Positions 47,996 through 58,337 of a stretch of DNA of 64,000 nucleotides are shown here, piece after piece. The DNA is from Raffaelea ambrosiae (taxonomy: Eukaryota; Ascomycota; Sordariomycetes; Ophiostomatales; Ophiostomataceae): NCBI GenBank assembly GCA_002778195.1, contig PCDI01000016.1, positions 814,237 to 878,236 of the forward strand, in the 5' to 3' direction. The stretch's first letter is position 1; every line of letters begins with the position of its first letter. A program made the position numbers and the translations under genes. Under the pieces are notes generated by a model. It searched no databases. It was not told the origin of the DNA and worked only from the letters and a program-made list of their open reading frames with translations.

Positions 47996-49615
47996 CTAGA
48001 GAAACTTGGCATGGCCTTGTTTGCTCGTCTCCGCTGCTGTGAAGGCCCCCTCGTCCCCGACGGGGGCCGTGCCCGAAACGGGGTGATACGACCCTGCGCG
48101 GAACCGCTTGCGGGGACGGGTCTCCGAGCCCGAGCTGTCTTGGGCTTCGGCCTGGTCCTCGTCGACGGCCTCCTCGGCGCCAGCGGTCTGGCCGTCATTG
48201 TTGGCGCTTCGGCCGTTGTGCCCATCGCGAGAATGCTTGTGTTTGGCCCGACGCAGACGCCGACCACGCGGCTGGCCCGCAGGCTGGCCCGCAGGCATGT
48301 TGTTGGCCTGCAGGCCCTGACCCACTGTGCCGTGGTTGCCGGAGCCGGCCTGTCCGCGGTAGTGACCACTGCCATGCTCGTTCTCAGCCTCGGCCGTGGC
48401 TTCGCGGGGCACCACTTTGGGACGCAGCGGCACAAGCTGTCTCTGAGGCCGCCGGGCTGCCGTCGGCGGAGCGGCGCCTGACATGGCGCCCGTGGCCGGT
48501 CCAAAGCAGGTCTCTGCGCCCTGCGTGTTGCCCACGGGGTGTCCGCGCGAGGGGGTCGACACCTGGCTGGGCCCTGGCTGGTCCTGTCCAGCGGAAAGGC
48601 CGTATGGAGTGATCCCAGCGGACGAGGAAGACTCGGCCTGGTTGAGGTGGGCCAAAGACATGGGGCTCGGCCGGAGCGCCGCGTAGCTGGTGGCATGGCT
48701 GTACGTCGGGGGCTGGCTGCTTTGCATGGGCGCCGCCTCCATAGCACCCCCCAGGAACGGGGCCGGCATGCCCGGGCTGGCTGGCTCCCAAGGCCGCATG
48801 CTGTCGGACGAGGTCGATGGCATGTCCGCGCCCGCAAAGGGTCCGCCGGGGTTGCTGTACTGCTGCGGATGCTGAGGCGGCCAGGAAGCATGCTGCGGGT
48901 AGGCCCGGTAGTTCCCGTGCTCGTCTTCCGAGGAAGACATGCCCGCCTGTGCATAGTCCCGCATAAAGTCGTAGCGTGCAGGGTCGTAGTCTGTCTGGCT
49001 GGGAGGAACATACGCGCCGTGTCCGGGAGCGTCCAACGAAAACGGGGTGCCGCTGCCGTGCGTCGGCGTCCGCCCAAAAGCGCTGGCAGGGGCAGAAGGG
49101 TACGCGGAGAGCGGCGAGGGCGAGGGCGGAAAGAACGTGTGCATGGGCGTCTGCACGGCGTGTCCCTGGGTCGGCGTGTACACGCGCTGGTGGAGCACGG
49201 GCTGGCCCAGGCCGTTGGGGGCTGTCGTGCATGGCACTTGGGTTGGAAAGATGAGATTCCCGGTCAGGGAGATGCCACCATGCACGCTTGCAAGTGCTTG
49301 TTCTCCGCCAGGTGTGCCATCCCATGGAAATGCTTCCGACTGAAAGCCAGACGGGATGAGAGGGGCTGTCGGGGGGCTGATGTGGTCGAGCTGCGACAGG
49401 GGGGTATCAAGAGAGGGGAAGGTGAGGTGCGTGGAGGGGGGCGGACCAGAGGGCATCGTCGGAGGCTCCAGAAACTGCGGCGGCCGACGGTATGTCGGAT
49501 AGCCCACTGTCATCCAGGCCGGGGGAGCATTGCTGAAGGCAACGTCCTCGACGCTGCTGGCGATGCCTTCGTGCTCCCGGGCGGATGTGGCCGTGGGGCG
49601 GTCTCCGTTCTCCAT
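47996..49615 (-). CDS. Large intrinsically disordered protein of unknown function
   Basis: A single uninterrupted exon of 539 aa from ATG 49615. The composition is Pro/Ser/Gly/Gln-rich with many Tyr and Trp (PPQFLEPPTMPSGPPP, YDPARYDFMRDYAQAGMSSS, SWPPQHPQQYSNPGGP). A basic patch (GRRLRRAKHKHSRDGHNGR) and a second one (ETRPRKRFRAGSYHP) near the C-terminus look like nuclear localisation signals, separated by an acidic stretch. GC-rich third positions support coding. I recognise no domain; a nuclear or transcription-related role is only a guess from composition. A 436-codon frame on the same strand (47770-49077) is a shadow of it. Confidence 0.7.
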   Translation of the reverse strand: MENGDRPTATSAREHEGIASSVEDVAFSNAPPAWMTVGYPTYRRPPQFLEPPTMPSGPPPSTHLTFPSLDTPLSQLDHISPPTAPLIPSGFQSEAFPWDGTPGGEQALASVHGGISLTGNLIFPTQVPCTTAPNGLGQPVLHQRVYTPTQGHAVQTPMHTFFPPSPSPLSAYPSAPASAFGRTPTHGSGTPFSLDAPGHGAYVPPSQTDYDPARYDFMRDYAQAGMSSSEDEHGNYRAYPQHASWPPQHPQQYSNPGGPFAGADMPSTSSDSMRPWEPASPGMPAPFLGGAMEAAPMQSSQPPTYSHATSYAALRPSPMSLAHLNQAESSSSAGITPYGLSAGQDQPGPSQVSTPSRGHPVGNTQGAETCFGPATGAMSGAAPPTAARRPQRQLVPLRPKVVPREATAEAENEHGSGHYRGQAGSGNHGTVGQGLQANNMPAGQPAGQPRGRRLRRAKHKHSRDGHNGRSANNDGQTAGAEEAVDEDQAEAQDSSGSETRPRKRFRAGSYHPVSGTAPVGDEGAFTAAETSKQGHAKFL

Positions 49616-50719
49616 GGCCTCGGCTTGGGCTTGCGCCCTCGCAAGGTTTCAGTCTTTCTGAGCTGGACAGGCGGGAACAGCTTTGCAGATGGATCAGAAT
49701 GCCTGAAACGAGGGTGCAGCGAAGGCAGGGGCTGCACGGTGTCGAGGCTGGGGAAGGCGGATGCCGATCGTGGGGATGTCGTGATGTTGTATAAGCAGTC
49801 AAGGCGAAATCAAAAGAGAAAGGGTGGAAGAGAGAAGAACAGAGAAGAAACGGAGAGCAAACAGAGCGAGAGGGATTTTATAGAGCAGCGCTGAAACAAT
49901 AAATAGACTGGATAGAGGAGGAGGGCAAGGTTTTTTTTTCTGCCAATTCCCACAGCAAGCGTACAACTTGAGGGGCCACTGCTCCGAGTAAGGCAGAACA
50001 GGCACCGCAAAGCCCTATGGAGTCGAAACAGTCAGGCAGCAGTTCCGGAGACATGGCTACAGCCCCCCCAGACAAGCCCGATCTGAAAGCGAACTGACAA
50101 GACGGGCTTTGCATGGGCCTCCTGGCTGCGGAAGGGCAGTCGAGCAGAGCCCCGAGCAGAGACATCGAGGCGGGCTTTGGCCATACCGACACGCCAGTCC
50201 AGGCAGTGGCTCCTTTGCCTCCGTTTTCGTATGGCGTATGGACAGAGGCTCTCTTCTGGCTCAGACAGCTCGCAGACGTCGATTTGCGCTGCCGCTGTAT
50301 CCTGACGTCGGCTTTCTTGATTATACTTGTGTCACCCCATCCCGTGATCCAACAACGCTGGCCAGGGAGAACACACTGGCCATTATAATGCATCGTTCCA
50401 TTGTCCGACGACCTGTATTATATCGATGCTCTCGTTTTGTATTTCGACATTACCCGTTTCCACGCAATCCGTTTCCCGTTTTCCGTCTCTCGAATGATTT
50501 CTGGCCTCTGCCGTGCGCGATGCCACTGGGCCAAAGAAGCAACGAACCAAAGAACCAGCGAACCAGCGAACCAAAGAACCAAAGAAGCAACGAACCAAAG
50601 AAGCAACGAATCAAAAAACCAAAGAACCAAAGAACCAAAGAACCAACGAACCAAAGACCCCCCCATCTCAAGAGCCCTTTGTTGTCCTTCTTTCTTCTCG
50701 ATGCTCCTTCTCCTCTGCC
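49616..50719. other. Spacer between disordered-protein start and GH45 stop
   Basis: The left part is the promoter of the gene at 47996-49615. The right end is a long 8-bp repeat array (50531-50658) lying within the expected 3' untranslated region of the GH45 gene. No additional gene is supported. Confidence 0.55.
50531..50658. repeat. 8-bp minisatellite, unit AACCAAAG and variants
   Basis: About 16 tandem 8-bp units (AACCAAAG, AACCAGCG, AAGCAACG and single variants). The array ends about 60 bp from the GH45 stop codon, so it is probably transcribed in the GH45 3' untranslated region as CTTTGGTT repeats. Confidence 0.93.
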
Positions 50720-51638
50720 TCACGACATCTTGGCGTCACACCCCGAAATATCAGTCAGACGCGAGGGACACGAGACCTGGTGGTACTCGACGTCCCAGCC
50801 GTTGATGTCGCCGCGCGCCCAGTTGAAGCGCCAGTAGCAGCCGCCCTGCAGGTTGGCGGGCAGGTTGGCGCAGCTGTCGCGGCCGGTCACGCCGCCAAAG
50901 GTGCTTCCCCAGCTGTAGCCGCTGCCGTACTGCCGGGCGCAGCCCTGGTCGAAGTAGCCGACGCCGCCGCCGGGCGTCAGGATGATGAGGTCGTCGCGGG
51001 TGATGTTGCCGCCGGCGCCGCCGGGGGTGACGATCTGGACCACCATGGTCTTGCCGGCGGCGTTGCCCGACAGCCACTGGACCTGGTAGCACTTGCAGCA
51101 GTTGGGGTTGTCCTCGCGCTGGTTGTCGGAGACCTGGATGGCGAAGCCGTACGAGAGGTCGTCGGCGACGGGGACGGGCTGGAAGGCGGCGCAGAGAAAC
51201 GCGGTGCCGCTCGCCGAGCAGCCGGTGGTGGCAAAGAGGCCGGTGTTCTGGTCCTGGACGTTGTTGCTCTTGTCACAGACCTTGACCATGCCTCTTTTTT
51301 GGTTGTTGTTTTTTCTGTGTCAGGGTAAAAGAAGACAAAAACAAGAAGAGACAAAGAAACAAACACAACATCCACAGGTAGGAAAAGCGCTCTTCATTCA
51401 CCTCGAAGTCGTGAGGGCCGAGTTGTAGTTGCCATTGGAGCAGACGGGCTTGCAGCTGGACATGGGGTTGGCATGGACGTCAGTACTGTTTGTCTGGCGC
51501 ACAAAAACACAAGATTCGACCAGGCAAGTTTTGCACCGGCCCTTACCAGTCCCATCCTGTAAACGACTTGGCGCGTGTCACCGACTGGGCCACGACGGCC
51601 CGAAGCAGGATGCCCGCCAGCACCAGACTGCCCAGCAT
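50720..51638 (-). CDS. GH45 endo-beta-1,4-glucanase (EG V type), secreted
   Basis: Hydrolyses beta-1,4-glucan in cellulose by inversion. Exons 51638-51547, 51455-51402 and 51314-50720 join in frame to 246 aa. Residues 1-17 (MLGSLVLAGILLRAVVA) are a signal peptide. The first splice restores GWDCCKPVCS, the GH45 signature with the catalytic base Asp30. The catalytic acid lies in GGGVGYFDQGCARQYG. Other family landmarks are YGFAIQ, CCKCYQVQW, GKTMVVQIVTPGG, RDSCANLP and GGCYWRFNWA. No cellulose-binding module or linker is present. A CreA-type SYGGRG word (CTGGGG, 51926-51931) and a minus-strand TATAAG (51910-51915) lie about 275-290 bp upstream, compatible with glucose repression but unproven. 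The second exon boundary leaves a Lys/Asn-rich insert (RKNNNQKRG), so that acceptor is the least certain point. Confidence 0.92.
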
Positions 51639-51909
51639 TGTCGACAGTGGAGCGCTTGCGACCAAGAGGGCTTGCCGTATATGCAGGGACGATTTGCGGT
51701 TTGGGCTGTACGCGTGCCGGGAAACGAGTGCCAGGAAACGAACAACGGAACAAACGACGGAACGAGGCCGTCGGAAAGAACAAGGGCGAGGCTGAACGAA
51801 GATGGCAAAGAGATTTGGGTACGACGTCTTTGGCTTGCGGTCCCAACATCACGGAGGAAACAAAAAGCGACAAAGTTTCTTGCCTGCCTCCTCGACCTTG
51901 CCCTGTCCT

Positions 51910-51931
51910 CTTATAATGCTGTTTCCTGGGG
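51910..51931 (-). promoter_or_regulatory. Candidate TATA and CreA-like site of the GH45 gene
   Basis: TATAAG reads on the minus strand at 51915-51910, and CTGGGG (SYGGRG type) reads on the plus strand at 51926-51931, about 275-290 bp before the GH45 ATG. SYGGRG is a degenerate motif, so a single copy is weak evidence. Confidence 0.3.
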
Positions 51932-53510
51932 AGGGGGTCTCCTCTCTCCGTCGTTCTATTCTTCCGGCCGGTCTGGGCTCCTGGGACGCTGCGCAGAGTG
52001 CCCCGAGACCAGGACGTTACTTCAGCCGTCTCCCGGGCTGATAAACAAGCTGCCTGTAAAATGCGGCATGCCACAGGCCCCCATGCTATATATATCTTAT
52101 CCATGCCGAGTGGTGATGAACATGCTTGGAAGACCCATCTACCAACCCGTCTCTTGTGCTCGCCCCAGAGATAGCAGGTTCCCGAGGCTCGGGGTCTTGG
52201 AAAGCAGGGTTTCAGGGTCCTCGGCAGACATTTTCTGCGGAGATTTAGGCACTGGGATAAGCACTGGCTTAATTGTGGCCGGTATTGGCTGGCCTCTGAC
52301 CAGTTCAGATGCGTGCTATTAATATGGCGGGTTTGCGTCGGAACAATATCAGCGTCGGGAACAAGCAGAGGAGCGATACCGTCCATTCAACCGATGAGCC
52401 TATTTCTCGCAGGCGTGATATTCTCCGAGCAAATGAGAGCAGATTCGCAAGCGATTTTCACGTCTGGCATGCTGCTGTCGCGCTGCATTGTCCATCGATG
52501 GCTCGCGCCCAGACTCGCCTACGTCCAATATGTGCGGCTAATTGGAAAGAGCTCTCTGGTCTGACTACAGCGCACTTCCGTCTGCAGGTTGCAAACGGCT
52601 GGTTTCTCGTGCTGGCGAAGAAAAGAAGTGTGGCAGACCACGGGCAGGCGGATCTCATAACAGGCCGCGCCTCGGCACTTGCTGGCTGGCGTGCGTCTGG
52701 CATCGAGGAGGGGGCTGTTTCCGGTGCACACCCAATGCTTCTGAACCGGGATTCTGGCTTTGTGTTTCGGTCTTTTCATATTGCCAGCCAGTGAAACGGC
52801 GAGGACGGCGGATATTATCCAAGCTCCGGGACGTGGCTCTGACCTGCAGATCACCGCAGACATCTCCGGCCCCAACATCCCAGAGGACGAGGGGATGCCA
52901 CCCCCGGACCGGCACTTGCCATGGCCATTGGGGGTGAGGGCTCTGGCGCACGCGCGTTGTGCAGATTCCTGCAATCCTTCTGGGGGGAGGAACGAGCAGG
53001 CGATCGGCTGGGTGTTGTTGGGATTCTGGGGATCTGCCGTTGCCCGTTTTACCCATTCCGTCCTCCCAGATGTGTTTACGTGCTAATTGGCTGATACACC
53101 GGTTCGACAACACTGGTTCGACAAACGAGTTCTAGACTTCTAGACTGCCGGTACGGGGGGGAAGAAGAAAAAAAAGAAAGAAAAAAAACAGCAGTCCTAG
53201 TCCACTCACGCCAGCGCGACAGACACTTCACTCCCGAGCCGGCGCCTGTTGGCCCGGCGCTCCGTTGCCAGGCAGACCGACGTTTCCCAATGGTGTCGTT
53301 TCAATGGTGTCATTTCCCAATGGTGTTGTCAGGCCACACGGGAGGGCTTCATGGAAGCAAGAGGCACGCGACCTCGAAGAACAGCTGCACGCCCCCCCCC
53401 TCTTAGCCGAAACATGACACGGCAACCGCACGTCATGTTCGCTGGTGGGCGGCCTTCCTCTGCAACAAACCCACGAGCGCGTTTCGAAACTGATGGCAGC
53501 ATCCGCACGG

Positions 53511-53575
53511 GCAGCTCTGGCAGCTCTGGCAGCTCTGGCAGCATTGGTAGCTCTGGCAGCATTGGCAGCACTGGT
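53511..53575. repeat. 9-bp minisatellite, unit GCAGCTCTG
   Basis: About seven imperfect tandem copies (GCAGCTCTG, GCAGCATTG, GTAGCTCTG). Confidence 0.9.
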
Positions 53576-53847
53576 CAGGGGGACAACACCCGAGCGATCC
53601 GTTCAGACATCCCGCTTCATCCGAGCCAAGATCGGAGAAGCGCGGTTGTTTCCTGGTAGCGGTGGATGAGTAAGAGAGGATGGGTCGCAGGCTCGAAGAG
53701 TCGCGAACTCGAGGAATCGAGACGCTGAGGCGCGAAAGGGTTGAAACGCCTGCTGGAAGGCGTCTTTGCTGCTTCGTGTTCGCCTTGGCAGAGTCGCGCA
53801 CGAGACAGCACTGCACCGCGAAGGACTCTTTCTGGTCTTCTAGCCCC

Positions 53848-53966
53848 GTCTTCTGGTCCTGTCTTCTGGTCCTGTCTTCTGGTCCTGTCTTCTGGTCCTG
53901 TCTTCTGGTCCTGTCTTCTGGTCCTGTCTTCTGGTCCTGTCTTCTGGTCTTGTCTTCTGGTCTTCT
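53848..53966. repeat. 13-bp minisatellite, unit GTCTTCTGGTCCT
   Basis: About nine tandem copies, nearly identical except for the last two, which carry CTT for CCT. The period is not a multiple of three, so any frame through it cycles through a 13-residue repeat on each strand, which explains the artificial repetitive frames here. Confidence 0.95.
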
Positions 53967-54870
53967 CAACAGTCCTCACGAGGGAGCCACTGCGATTCTC
54001 TCCCCATCGATGATTCTCTTGGCTTCTCCTGGATTCTCCTGGATTCTCTTGCCGGTGGAGACTGTTCACGCAACGCGTCCGCGCCCAGAACTCGTCCAGG
54101 CGATCCGTGGAGAGCTTGGCCCAGAACACGTCCACAATCACCCCAATCACCCCCCCGAGCCCCGTCCACGAAATAGGGGGGGAGATCGCCAACGGTTTGG
54201 CAACGGCGTACCATCGTGAAAAGAAGGGGGCGCTTGGCCGCTTTCCCGTACTCCCGTTCTCCCGTTCTTTTTTTTTTGGCGGGCTTTTGGCCCCCCCCCC
54301 CCCCCTTCTTTTCTTCTCTGGGAAGCTCTCGTCGCACACGTGGCACCGAAGCTGGGAGGGAGGGAGAGAGACTTTGCCCGACAAAACAGCCGGCCAGTCT
54401 GGCCAGTGGGACGCGCTTGAGCAGCAGGCGTTCAGCCCTTTTTTTTTCGGAGTGGCTTGGGGCTGTTCGGCCAGGGTTGAAGACGGCTGTATCGTACTCG
54501 TACATAGTCGTTACCAACTACCGTAGTCGTCCCTTTTTTTTTTACGGAGAAGACAGGGGGGAAGACTGGAGAAGACTGGAGAAGTGCGTACGAGTAATTA
54601 AAGGGCAGATGAGATAGGGGCTCACGAACGAGTCAGGGGCGTCGCAATTTGCATGACAGTTGCGAGAGAGCAAGCACAGCCTGTCTACTCTCGATTGGGA
54701 TAGGCAGGAGGAGCCACTAGGCAAAACTTTGCGACAACGGCGCTCTTGCTCTGGACTGTAGCAGTTGACTTCTCAAATGGGGAAGGAGTGAGTGATGTGC
54801 TTCTTGGCTTTGGCGGTTGCTTCTTGGCTGGGCCGGCTGCTCTTGGCAGTGGTTTCTGGGCGTTTCTGGG

Positions 54871-54969
54871 TCTTCTGGGCTGGGTCTTCTGGGCTGGGTC
54901 TTCTGGGCTGGGTCTTCTGGGCTGGGTCTTCTGGGCTGGGTCTTCTGGGCTTGGGTCTCGCATGCTGGG
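54871..54969. repeat. 14-bp minisatellite, unit TCTTCTGGGCTGGG
   Basis: Six exact tandem copies (54871-54954) and a seventh with an extra T. The core GTCTTCTGG is shared with the 13-bp array about 900 bp to the left. Confidence 0.95.
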
Positions 54970-56463
54970 CACGCTGAATGCTGGGCTGACAGACTGGGCA
55001 CCCAGTAAGCTACATACATAGTAGTACCCTCGAAAAGCCCGCAACAAGGGCAGATCATTCCCCCCCCCCTCGCTAATCTTAATTTGGGCAGTACAGCCAC
55101 ACTGGCATGGGTAGGCAATAACCAACATGCCACGTTCAATAAAAAAATGTGTTTAAAAATAACAACACACGAACATTGGAACGGTCTAGGTGTGGAATGG
55201 AGATTGATTAGGGGCCGGAAAAGGAAAGAAGGACAAGGGAAAAAAAGAAAAGGAAACAAGATGGGCGCAAAGCTGATGAGATGCTGAGATGAGGAGGAGC
55301 AGGAGAACGGGCGAAGGAAGGAGACGGAAAGAAGCAGTGTGCAGAGCTGCAAGCTCCCTCGGAGCTCCCTCGAAGCTCCCTCACAGTGGCTCCCTCGGAC
55401 AGGGACCGCCCACCCCAAAGAGCTCTCTCTAGCGAAGCTGCGATCACGTCTTTGCATGGATGCCATTCTCGTGTCGTTTGACGTCACCGGGCGATGCAGG
55501 GTGTTTCGCCCGTCTTGCCTCTGTTGTTTCGCTTGCCATTGTGCCAGCCATTGTGCCAGCCTCTGACTTTGTTGACTGTTGTTGCCATTGTGCCAGCCTC
55601 TGACGGTTGATGCACGCTGTGATGACTGCTTTGCGGCTTTGTCTTTGTGCCTTTGTGACGCTCTGCATGGCTGCCGCCAGCCCCGTCCGCTGCTTTGTGA
55701 TGCGTTTTGCTGGTTCCCCTGTCTGGACGCATGTTTCCCCGTGTCCCCCAATCTGACGTGTTTCTGGTCTGTTTGCCTGACAAGTACACCACCCTCCTTC
55801 CTGCGTTCTTTCGCCGGGACCACCATCGGGACCACCAGCACCATCAGACCTCCTCCCATCCCCAACCACGGGAATATTGTGCTTCCCCTTTTCCCTTCCT
55901 TCGCCGCTGCAGGGTGCACCGGCTCCGTCTTTCCCTGTTTTCGTGGCTTGCGTGGACAGACAACCACACTCACAACCAATTCCCGCCCTTTTTTTTTTTT
56001 CCTTTTTTTTTCTCTTTTTTCTCTCTCTTTTTTTCTCTTTTTTTCATTCTCGCACAGCGGGTCTAGCCTTGGCGCTTCGCGGCTGTGACGCTGTGGACGC
56101 CCGTGATGCTGTGGTGACGCCGTGGTGACGCTGTGACGCGCTGTGGCCTGCCATCCTCCCCCCCCATTTTCGCCCCCTGTTTTACGAGCAAATACCACTG
56201 TCTTTGTGGTTCTTTGTCCCATTGTTCTTTCTCGGTTGCTCGTCCATTGCCCATCATGGCCCCAATGGCGGCGCATTGTTTTGCTCAGATGTCCGGTTTT
56301 CTTGGTTCTTGGCCTGCCCTTTTCCTTCTTCCTGCGTTCGTGGGCCCCCCCTGCCAATCCGTGTCTGTCTCCACGCCTTTCGGCATTTTCCAGGTCCTCC
56401 TGCTCGTATTCCCATCTTTTGTTTTGTTGCATTCATTCTTCTTCCGTTCTCCTTCGCCATCAA

Positions 56464-56488
56464 CACACACACACACGCACGCACACAC
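56464..56488. repeat. (AC)n microsatellite, imperfect
   Basis: Short CA run with CG interruptions. Confidence 0.8.
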
Positions 56489-58300
56489 TAATACCAAGTA
56501 GTACGAGTATGACCAACCATTGGCTTGTTGCATTGTCCGGCGCCAGTACGAGCAAGCCACGGCTCCTCATTGTTCCTTGGTTTGCTTTTTTTGCCGGTGG
56601 CCAGAAAGACCCCAACGTCACCCGAAACACCCCTGCCGAGACATATACGATACTATTGATGCGTGGTGCTATGTACTCGAGTACGCATAGAGAGCAAGGA
56701 CAATACGGTGCTCCAAATTGTGTGCTCGAGAGCTTCGTCCGAGTATCTTGCTCGTACCTGCCCTGAGCTTTCCCCGTGCATCCACTAGTTCGAAAAGCTT
56801 CCCTACTAGACGGTATGCAGGGAATCCATAGTCGTTTCCAATGGCCAGTCCGGCGTTTACTACTCGTACATACCCATAGCACTACACAGCATGGAATACT
56901 TTGCAGCAGTAGCTTCTCGTGGAGCTCCGAGGGGAGAAAAAAAAAAGGAGAGCAAGGGGTTGTCCACGGAGGTGAGGATAGGACGTAGCAAAAAAAAAAA
57001 AAAAACAAGGGAGACCAGGAAACCTCCTTCTCCGTTTCTTCCTGACCCTCAGGTCCCCAGTTTTCGTGGCTCGGGATTGGTCGGCACGCCAACTGTGCTC
57101 CGTAGCCACCAAGCAGGGGAGGAATCTGGTTTTCGCTGCAGCCCTCGTGTGTCGTCTGGCTGTCTGTCCAAGATCTGTCTTGTCCGCCGTACCCGCCCGC
57201 AATCCTGCAGGTTGGCACGCAATCCTGGCGGGCCTGAGAGGCCGCTCTCTCCAGAAGGAAGAAGGGCCTGGCCAGCTTGGCCGCTGGCCAGCACACGCAG
57301 CAAGGCGGGAAGCTCGTATTGGGAGGCTAGGGACGGCGGCTGGCAGGCGGTGGTTGGCTGCCGCGTGTGTTTGCGTTGTCTCACTTTGTCCCTTTTCGGG
57401 TTGCAGGGGAAGGATTATTGGATTCTTGCGTACGCGGAGGCATGCAGAAGAAGAAAGGAAAGAAAGGAGCAGCCTGTCAAGATGGCATACGACTGTGTAT
57501 GGAGTGGTCGTCAGAGATGCAACAAACACACACGCGCAAGTGCAAATCACACGCATCTCCCAAGAGATGAGCAGGCAGAGAAAAAAAGCAATTGGGCCAT
57601 ACAGGCCGAAAGAGGAAAGAGAATGTGTGGGCGTAGCCGAGCCTGTCACATGCTGTGTATGGAACCATGGTTTGGTGCGCGAAAGAAGATAGCCATAGTA
57701 CGCCCCTGCAGCAGCGATCAATTCGATAATTCCTTTTTTTTTTCATAGTGCGGTGTATCTGACTATGTACTTGTTCCTTCTGGTTTTTTTTTTCTGTGAG
57801 AAAATACTATGTAGGTCAGAAAAGTAAAATTCTGACGGTCTTTTTCGCGGCTGCACGACTCAGCCGTTTGTCTACTTTTGCGTGGCTTGAATCAGCACCA
57901 GCCGTGGTCGGCATGGCAGTGTCTAGCCGTGCCAAGTAGTACGACTGCTATGTATGTGTGTACTACATAATCGTATGTACTCGTAGCTTTTCGGACGCCC
58001 CTCCGAGAATGCTCCTGCAATGGTTTGCCTCGTTGCTTTGCTCCGACGCTTGCGTACGCGTTTCGGTCTGATCTGTACGGTGTGCTCGCAACTATTGGCT
58101 CCGTTGGCCTGGTTGGTTGGCCGGTTGGGTCTGTTTGATCTGCCTGGTCTGGTCTGTTTGGCCTGTTGTGGTGTGCTGTTTCCCCCAAGCTCCTTTGTTT
58201 GTTTGCTGTCTCCCATCTGCTGCGTTTAAACTTAAAGCGGAATAAGGTCACTGAATCCTTCTAGTTGCCTCGGGGCTGAAGCTGTGAGGCATTTGTCTAT

Positions 58301-58337
58301 GGAGACAGATGGAGACAGATGGAGACGGATGGAGACC
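58301..58337. repeat. 10-bp minisatellite, unit GGAGACAGAT
   Basis: Four tandem copies, the last ones with GGAT for AGAT. Confidence 0.9.

Noticed and set aside
52309..52794. 161-codon plus-strand frame with a real ATG
   Set aside because: Overlapped by equally long frames on other phases, with no domain and no codon bias; left uncalled.
53680..54219. Repeat-protein-like frame with a 13-residue repeat
   Set aside because: The repeat is only the 13-bp minisatellite read three times per cycle; both strands show equivalent frames.
53848..54969. Direct-repeat arrays that could be mistaken for CRISPR
   Set aside because: Units are adjacent without spacers and lie in a eukaryotic genome; they are minisatellites.
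54717..56432. Open frame of 571 codons on the minus strand starting at a true ATG
   Set aside because: Composition follows the low-complexity A/G-rich sequence and the 14-bp minisatellite (repeated Pro-Ser-Glu-Asp). There is no domain and no C/G third-position bias like the real genes. Transcript data would be needed to revive it.
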